Positions 57,943-64,000 of a stretch of 64,000 bases of DNA are shown piece after piece. Source of the stretch: Bacteroidales bacterium (GTDB lineage Bacteria > Bacteroidota > Bacteroidia > Bacteroidales > VadinHA17); contig PLNF01000035.1 in NCBI GenBank assembly GCA_003141715.1, positions 1 to 64,000 of the forward strand, read 5' to 3'. The translations under genes were made by a program, and so were the position numbers. The notes below the pieces were generated by a model. It was not told where the DNA came from. It made no database searches and was given only the letters and a program-made list of their open reading frames with translations. The first letter of the stretch is position 1; each line of letters starts with the position of its first letter.

Positions 57943-59784
57943 TTATTCGACTGTTACCGACTTAGCCAGGTTCCTGGGCTGGTCAACATTACATCCTCTT
58001 AAAACAGCAATATGGTATGAAAATAATTGAAGCGGGATTACAGCGAGCAAACCTGAAAAGATTGGAAGAGTTTCAGGAACTTCAAGAACATAATCAGCCA
58101 TTTTACTGATTATTTCATCACCTTCAGTGACAATTGCGATTACATTTCCTTTTCTCGCTTTAATCTCCTGAATGTTACTCACAATCTTTTCATAAGTGTC
58201 ATCTTTTGTTGCAACGACAACAACAGGCATATTCTCATCAATAAGGGCAATCGGACCATGTTTCATTTCTGCAGCAGGATATCCTTCAGCATGGATATAT
58301 GAAATTTCCTTCAGTTTAAGTGCACCCTCGAGGGCAACGGGGAAGAGATATCCTCTTCCAAGGTAAAGAGCATTATGCGTATTTTGAAAAACTTTTGCAA
58401 GTTCAAGGGCCTGGTCGTTTACCTTAAGCGCATTCTCAATTTTACCGGGTATTGCAACCAGTTCAGTTATAAGTTTTTTATATGCTGAATCGGAGATAAT
58501 CCCTTTCTTGTGACCGATTTCAAATGCCATCATTGCCAGAACCAAAACCTGTGTAGTAAATGCTTTTGTTGATGCAACACCGATTTCCGGACCAGCATGT
58601 GTATAAACACCCGCATCAGTTTCCCGTGGAATACTGCTGCCTACAACATTACATATTCCTATGACTTTTGCACCTTTCTCCCTGGCAAGTTTAACAGCAG
58701 CAAGGGTATCGGCAGTTTCACCGCTCTGACTTATGGCAATTACAAAATCGCCTTTTTTTATTATCGGATTCCTATAACGAAATTCTGATGCATATTCCAC
58801 CTCAACCGGAATCCTGGTGTACTCTTCAAAAATATATTCCCCAACCAATCCGGCATGCCATGAGGTACCGCAGGCAATTATTATGATTCTTTCCGACTGG
58901 GTCAATGCCTCAAAAACATTATGCAGACCTCCAAGCATAACACCTGAATAATCAGGTAATATCCTGCCCCTGAAAGTATCGTGAATTGCCCTTGGCTGTT
59001 CAAAAATTTCCTTTAGCATAAAATGAGCAAAACCTTCTTTGTCAATCTCCCCTATCTTAAGATCCAGTTCTTTGACTTCCGGTTGTATCTTTTCTATTCT
59101 AATGGTTTTGAGGATAAGTTCATCCTTCTTTATTATAGCGATATCGTCATCATTCAGATAGATTACCCTCTGTGTATATTCAACAATCGGGGTTGCATCC
59201 GAAGCAATAAAGTTTTCACCTTCTCCCACTCCTATAACAAGAGGGCTACCTTTCTTCGCTGCAAACAATTTGTCTGGCTCTTTGGTGCATATTATCACAA
59301 GGCCATACGCTCCTTCAACCCTGTTAAGTGCCAGTGTAATTGCCTGTTCAGCAGTGAGATCACCCTCGAGGTACATGTGCTCAATAAGATTGGCAAGAAC
59401 TTCGGTATCAGTCTGACTTGAAAATATTACACCCCTGCTCTCGAGGTGTTTCTTGAGACGTGCATAATTCTCAATTATACCGTTATGAACAACGATGAAG
59501 TTGCCTTTATAGGAGACCTGTGGATGGGCATTTAATTCATTAGGTTCGCCATGCGTGGCCCATCTTGTATGCCCCATCCCTGTTGTACCGTTAAAATTGG
59601 ATTTATTTACGAGATCCTCAAGGTCTTTTACTCTGCCCGCGCATTTAAATATTTTGGTTTCTCCGTTTACAAGAGCCATACCGGCAGAATCATATCCGCG
59701 ATATTCAAGTCTTTTCAGACCATTAATTATTATTTCACGAGCTTGTTTTGATCCTATATAACCAATAATTCCGCACATATTCAA
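57943..59784 (-). CDS. glmS: Glutamine--fructose-6-phosphate aminotransferase
   Basis: MCGIIGYIGSKQAREIIINGLKRLEYRGYDSAGMAL; two SIS domains; C-terminal DQPRNLAKSVTVE. Confidence 0.96.
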   Translation of the reverse strand: MNMCGIIGYIGSKQAREIIINGLKRLEYRGYDSAGMALVNGETKIFKCAGRVKDLEDLVNKSNFNGTTGMGHTRWATHGEPNELNAHPQVSYKGNFIVVHNGIIENYARLKKHLESRGVIFSSQTDTEVLANLIEHMYLEGDLTAEQAITLALNRVEGAYGLVIICTKEPDKLFAAKKGSPLVIGVGEGENFIASDATPIVEYTQRVIYLNDDDIAIIKKDELILKTIRIEKIQPEVKELDLKIGEIDKEGFAHFMLKEIFEQPRAIHDTFRGRILPDYSGVMLGGLHNVFEALTQSERIIIIACGTSWHAGLVGEYIFEEYTRIPVEVEYASEFRYRNPIIKKGDFVIAISQSGETADTLAAVKLAREKGAKVIGICNVVGSSIPRETDAGVYTHAGPEIGVASTKAFTTQVLVLAMMAFEIGHKKGIISDSAYKKLITELVAIPGKIENALKVNDQALELAKVFQNTHNALYLGRGYLFPVALEGALKLKEISYIHAEGYPAAEMKHGPIALIDENMPVVVVATKDDTYEKIVSNIQEIKARKGNVIAIVTEGDEIISKMADYVLEVPETLPIFSGLLAVIPLQLFSYHIAVLRGCNVDQPRNLAKSVTVE

Positions 59785-59832
59785 TAGGGTTTAGAATGTA
59801 AGTACGAAATTAGTTATTTTGGTTCACAAAAT

Positions 59833-61224
59833 CTAGAACTTGGTATAGGTAAATTCAAATTTAACAGGCGTTTTGTTTTTATTAGCATTCAGGATAACAT
59901 TCTTTGTTCCGGAACCCTCAAAAATTTCCACCTCCGGTTCTAAATTACCTGTAGCATCTTCAAGATATGCCTGAACAAAAGCAGGTATGTTGAAATTATA
60001 TACCTGGGCTGTGGAATCGAGCCTACCGTCAAAAAAGTTATGACTAACATCTACAGTCGATGCAAGTGAATAGTCAGGCACCGTATATCTGGCTCCGCTT
60101 TTTGATCTATATCTGAGAAATAGCTGAGTTGGTACATTAGGTGTTATATACGGATTAGCAGGAGTAGGCTTGAAATGGACCGGAACAACAAGCCTGGCTC
60201 TGTTTATTGTAATTTTACCAAAAGAAACATCATTTTTTATATTTTTAAGGCCCGGCAAAGCTATTTTTGTATAGACTCCGGCAAGAGATTGCACGTAAGA
60301 GAGTGTGTCTTTATAGGTTGTATTTATGTGTGCCATCTTATCCCCAATGGTGGCTGTATTAAAATCATGTGAAAACTTGCTAAAGGATGCATTAATGTTC
60401 TTTGCATCAAGGGCGAAAGAATATTCTTTTGCAGTCCCTGTGGTATCATGTATGAATAAAACAAAATAATTATAATAGGTCGTCTGGTCTGATAAAAGAC
60501 TTAAAGAAATAAGGAAGGGGTCAGAACTTGTTGAATTCAACTGGAAATACAACCCTTTGAAAAAAGATCTGAAATCAGGTGTGTTATTATTATAAAATAA
60601 TTTTGATGTGTCGCGTGTAAGGTAATTCCCGAACTCTAATCCTTTTCCCGGTAAATTCAGTTCAATATCGTTTATTGTATCGGTTCTCAGAGCAGGCAGT
60701 ACAATATCGGTCACCTTAAAACCTGTAAGATTTACAGGTGTGTTTGGATAATAGGCTGAATCGACATAAATCTGGTCTGAGATCTCGGAGAAGCTTAAAG
60801 TATTTACACCGCCTGAACCTCCATTCTTTACACTTAATATATGCAGGTAAAATTTCATTGAATCTACAGTAAATGGTTGACCATCCCATTTAGCATTGAG
60901 TCTTATTTGTGTGACAAATTCAGCTGTTGTGCTCCCGAAATATGGATCATAGTCATGCCCCAGGTAAGAAATTGTGGGTAGGTCGCTCCTGGCTGAATCA
61001 TCATACATTGTATAAGAAAAAACACTTAATGTATCTATGGATTTAATTGAGACAAAATCACCTTCGGGAAGAATATCCCCTCCAATTTTTAAAATCTCCT
61101 TCTTGCATGAACTGGCAAAAACAGTTATCATTACAAAGAGGGCCGGGAGGAATATTCTAAAGAGATTTTGAGAGACAGAAACAATTCTGTTAGTGAGTTG
61201 GGAACTATTATAATATCTTGTCAT
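59833..61224 (-). CDS. DUF4270-like lipoprotein
   Basis: Lipobox FASSCKKEI; ILKIGGDILPEGDFVSIKSIDTLSVFSYTMYDDSARSD...LGHDYDPYFGSTTAEFVTQIRL; start uncertain. Confidence 0.8.
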   Translation of the reverse strand: MTRYYNSSQLTNRIVSVSQNLFRIFLPALFVMITVFASSCKKEILKIGGDILPEGDFVSIKSIDTLSVFSYTMYDDSARSDLPTISYLGHDYDPYFGSTTAEFVTQIRLNAKWDGQPFTVDSMKFYLHILSVKNGGSGGVNTLSFSEISDQIYVDSAYYPNTPVNLTGFKVTDIVLPALRTDTINDIELNLPGKGLEFGNYLTRDTSKLFYNNNTPDFRSFFKGLYFQLNSTSSDPFLISLSLLSDQTTYYNYFVLFIHDTTGTAKEYSFALDAKNINASFSKFSHDFNTATIGDKMAHINTTYKDTLSYVQSLAGVYTKIALPGLKNIKNDVSFGKITINRARLVVPVHFKPTPANPYITPNVPTQLFLRYRSKSGARYTVPDYSLASTVDVSHNFFDGRLDSTAQVYNFNIPAFVQAYLEDATGNLEPEVEIFEGSGTKNVILNANKNKTPVKFEFTYTKF

Positions 61225-62011
61225 AAAAATCATTATAGGCATCAATATATTCGGTCTCATCCTTAAATTCAAGAACCGGTTTGTTAACTGTAATCAGGTA
61301 TTTTTTCAATTCTTCGTTTATATCCTCGCTTCCGATAATGATTCCGTCAGAATATTTGATGGCCAATTTTGATACATTAACAAAATCTGCTTTCTTAACA
61401 AGCTTAAGGTTTTCCCCATCTATTCCATCGAACCGCAGCTTATCCGCGAATGTTGATCTAAACGGAGTTTTAAAATCATTATTGTAAATGGAATAGATTA
61501 TTTTGTAATTATGAAAAAGCGGATCATCATTGTATATACTTCGCAGATAAACCGGCACCAGGGCTGACATCCATCCGTGGCAATGCACAATATCAGGTGC
61601 CCATCTTAGTTTCTTAACAGTTTCAATTACACCTCTGGCAAAAAACAGTGCCCTTTCATCATTATCTTCAAATTCCCGCCCTGAAGCATCGCTGATGATA
61701 TGTTTTCTCTGGAAATAATCGTCATTATCAATAAAATAGACCTGCATTCGTGCTGATTGAATCGAAGCAACTTTGATTATGAGCGGATGGTCAGTATCAT
61801 CAATAATAAGATTCATCCCCGAAAGCCGTATTACTTCATGAAGCTGATTCCTTCTTTCATTGATACAACCATATCTCGGCATGAAAGTACGGATCTCTTT
61901 GCCTCTTTCCTGAATGCCCTGGGGGAGAAACCTTCCGATCTTCGACAACTTTGTCTCACCTAAGTACGGAGTGATCTCTTGTGAAATGAATAATACCTTC
62001 CTGCTTTCCAT
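61208..62011 (-). CDS. Short glycogen/starch synthase-like (GT5 N-terminal domain only) protein
   Basis: KVLFISQEITPYLGETKLSKIGRFLPQGI; MPRYGCINERR; PDIVHCHGWMSALVPVYLR; only 267 aa. Confidence 0.78.
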   Translation of the reverse strand: MESRKVLFISQEITPYLGETKLSKIGRFLPQGIQERGKEIRTFMPRYGCINERRNQLHEVIRLSGMNLIIDDTDHPLIIKVASIQSARMQVYFIDNDDYFQRKHIISDASGREFEDNDERALFFARGVIETVKKLRWAPDIVHCHGWMSALVPVYLRSIYNDDPLFHNYKIIYSIYNNDFKTPFRSTFADKLRFDGIDGENLKLVKKADFVNVSKLAIKYSDGIIIGSEDINEELKKYLITVNKPVLEFKDETEYIDAYNDFYDKIL

Positions 62012-62125
62012 TTACCTGCCTGGATATACCATTTCGATTTAAGGTGCAAAGATAGTAAAAATTAATAACATAATAAATAGGAGTATAATCAGAGATATCC
62101 CTTTAATTCATATTATACGACGCTT

Positions 62126-62199
62126 GAAAATCAATTTATTTACCCCAACCCCAAGGGGAGTAAATTGATTTTCTGCGCTCCCCTTGGGGCCGGGGTAAA
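62126..62199. repeat. Overlapping inverted repeats in the panC upstream region
   Basis: 13-bp perfect IR GAAAATCAATTTA/TAAATTGATTTTC (62126-62138/62161-62173), interleaved with 22-bp imperfect IR (62139-62160/62178-62199). Confidence 0.85.
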
Positions 62200-62272
62200 C
62201 GAAAAAAATCAATAAATTTGTATTTAAGATCCTTAAATGATCTATTTTAGTTTCGAAATAAATATATAAAAG

Positions 62273-63130
62273 ATGAAGATAATACGTACTGTTATTGAAT
62301 TGCAAACCCGGTTAAAAGAAATGCATCTTTCTCCCGTTGGATTTGTCCCAACGATGGGTGCTCTCCATGAAGGTCATTTATCCCTGGCACAAAGCGCTGT
62401 ACAGCAATGTCCTGTAGTCGTTTTGAGCATTTTTGTAAACCCTACACAATTCAATGATAAAAATGATCTGAAGAATTATCCGAGAACGCCTGATAGTGAT
62501 CTTGAACTCCTTAAGAAAGTCCTTAGAGAAACTGATCTTGTTTTTACTCCGGACATCAAAGAAATTTACCCGGAAGAAGATAAACGGGAATTTCATTTTG
62601 GGAACCTCGATAATGTAATGGAAGCTCTTCACCGTCCGGGTCATTTTAATGGTGTTGCACAGGTTGTAAGCAGATTGTTCGAAATTGTAAAACCCGATAT
62701 TGCCATTTTTGGCTTGAAGGACTTTCAGCAACTTGCCGTTATCAAAGCTCTGGTAAAACAGACAGGCAACAAGGTGAAAATAATTGGTAATCCCATCATC
62801 CGTGAAAATGATGGATTGGCAATGAGCAGCCGGAACCGTCTTCTTGACCCGGTAATCAGATACCATGCAGCTATAATCTATAAAACTATCTCCGCTATTA
62901 CTCTAATGATTAAAAATTATAATATAGCTGAAATTAAATCATTCGTAAGAGACAGCATTAGCAATGTTCCCGGATTCAAAGTCGAATATTTTGAGATTGT
63001 GGATGATATAGACCTGATCCCTTTAAGCACAAAAGATGAAATGAGAAAAGATAAACGGTACTTTGGATGCATTGCGGTAGTTGCCGGAAAAATTCGTCTG
63101 ATAGATAATATTGAAATTGGATTGGTCTGA
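62273..63130 (+). CDS. panC: Pantothenate synthetase
   Basis: GFVPTMGALHEGHLSLAQSA; VVLSIFVNPTQFNDKNDLKNYPRT; FGLKDFQQLAVIKAL; GLAMSSRNRLL. Confidence 0.96.
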   Translation: MKIIRTVIELQTRLKEMHLSPVGFVPTMGALHEGHLSLAQSAVQQCPVVVLSIFVNPTQFNDKNDLKNYPRTPDSDLELLKKVLRETDLVFTPDIKEIYPEEDKREFHFGNLDNVMEALHRPGHFNGVAQVVSRLFEIVKPDIAIFGLKDFQQLAVIKALVKQTGNKVKIIGNPIIRENDGLAMSSRNRLLDPVIRYHAAIIYKTISAITLMIKNYNIAEIKSFVRDSISNVPGFKVEYFEIVDDIDLIPLSTKDEMRKDKRYFGCIAVVAGKIRLIDNIEIGLV

Positions 63131-63152
63131 ACCAAAAGGTTAATTACCTTTG
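63122..63152 (+). promoter_or_regulatory. Putative Bacteroidetes-type promoter (TTG-N20-TACCTTTG) for panD
   Basis: TTGG at 63122; TACCTTTG at 63145-63152; about 30 nt before the panD ATG. Confidence 0.45.
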
Positions 63153-63184
63153 CACTGTAATTAGGATCAACAAGATATCAAAAC

Positions 63185-63535
63185 ATGTTAATAGAAGTAA
63201 TAAAATCAAAAATCCACAAGGTTACAATTACCGGGGCAAACCTCCATTATATTGGAAGTATAACAATTGATGAGGATCTTATGGATGCAGCAAACCTGAT
63301 AGAAAACGAAAAAGTTCATGTTTTAGATCTTAACAACGGAGAGCGCCTTGAGACATATGTTATTAAAGGTGTACGCGGCTCGGGAGATATCTATCTTAAT
63401 GGCGCTGCAGCCAGAAAGGTAATTGTTGGTGATATTATAATCATTATGTCGTTCGCGTTAATCGATTTTCAGGAAGCAAAATCATTTAAACCGGTAATCA
63501 TTTTCCCCGATACAAAAACCAATAAACTGATCTGA
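63185..63535 (+). CDS. panD: Aspartate 1-decarboxylase
   Basis: [38 protein letters not shown] (Gly-Ser autocleavage site); [20 protein letters not shown]. Confidence 0.95.
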   Translation: MLIEVIKSKIHKVTITGANLHYIGSITIDEDLMDAANLIENEKVHVLDLNNGERLETYVIKGVRGSGDIYLNGAAARKVIVGDIIIIMSFALIDFQEAKSFKPVIIFPDTKTNKLI

Positions 63536-63537
63536 AG

Positions 63538-64000
63538 TTGAGAAAAGGTATTCTGCAGACTCTTAAGTTTATAGCTTTCTTCGCTATCGGGGTACTCCTG
63601 CTTTGGTTCGCATTCCATAATATTGACTTTTCAAAACTTTGGGCAGAATTGAAAGAAGCTGATTATTCATGGCTCCTTCTATCAGTTCTCTTCGGGTTGT
63701 TTGCCTTTATAAGCCGTGCACGAAGATGGGTGCTGCTCATAAACCCTCTCGGTTTCAAGCCTTCAACTAAAAATGCTTTTTACGCTTTAATGACCGGTTA
63801 CCTGGCAAACCTTGCGTTGCCAAGGATCGGAGAAATTACCCGCTGTGTGGCATTGGGTAAAAAGGAAAAAATACCGGTCGATCAACTGATCGGAACAGTA
63901 GTAATTGAAAGAACTATAGACTTTCTTTCCCTTCTTCTTATAATGATAATCCTGATATTCACAAGCGGAGAACAGATAGGTCTTTTTCTCAAAGAAAGTA
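63538..64000 (+). CDS. Lysylphosphatidylglycerol synthase TM-like / flippase-like integral membrane protein (truncated by window end, TTG start)
   Basis: Manual translation: LRKGILQTLKFIAFFAIGVLLLWFAFHNIDFSKLWAELKEADYSWLLLSVLFGLFAFISRARRWVLLINPLG...NAFYALMTGYLANLALPRIGEITRCVALGKKEKIPVDQLIGTVVIERTIDFLSLLL. Absent from the ORF track. Confidence 0.82.
   Translation, partial: MRKGILQTLKFIAFFAIGVLLLWFAFHNIDFSKLWAELKEADYSWLLLSVLFGLFAFISRARRWVLLINPLGFKPSTKNAFYALMTGYLANLALPRIGEITRCVALGKKEKIPVDQLIGTVVIERTIDFLSLLLIMIILIFTSGEQIGLFLKES

Noticed and set aside
1-64000. tRNA or rRNA genes
   Set aside because: No cloverleaf-like segment with GGTTCRANYCC T-loop plus CCA end, and no rRNA-like sequence, was noticed in intergenic regions. 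A tRNAscan-SE or Infernal run would be decisive.

Overview
This 64-kb window comes from a Bacteroidetes (Bacteroidales-like) chromosome. The assignment rests on gene content: GldH, PorW/SprE-like and PorX-like T9SS/gliding genes, a T9SS C-terminal sorting domain, DUF4270, an Oar-like TonB receptor and TAnnTTTG-type promoters. About 58 CDSs are supportable, mostly housekeeping: gltX, metG, pgk, glmS, panC/panD, holB, ricT, trmB, tsaE, class II RNR nrdJ, tdh-kbl and waaA. There is also a carbohydrate-catabolism patch (GH26, GH2, two Tat-targeted sugar isomerase-like proteins, creatininase). A six-gene nucleotide-sugar operon at 51.8-57.9 kb includes a WbpE/D/B/A-like set. No tRNA, rRNA, CRISPR, IS element, prophage or recognisable defence island was seen. 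I did not find a clear new protein-based system. The most unusual signal is in the intergenic DNA: (i) islands of short repeats with a roughly 8-bp period, the two ends in opposite complementary sense (28.37-28.51 and 31.03-31.16 kb), plus related 16-bp repeats placed directly after stop codons (30.56 and 39.89 kb); (ii) two copies of a roughly 50-bp hairpin element whose stems differ while staying fully paired (39.98 and 51.61 kb); (iii) a multi-G-tract, G-quadruplex-compatible sequence just upstream of the surface-sugar operon; (iv) overlapping, mutually exclusive inverted repeats upstream of panC. All calls come from reading the sequence and the ORF track; no database search was run.
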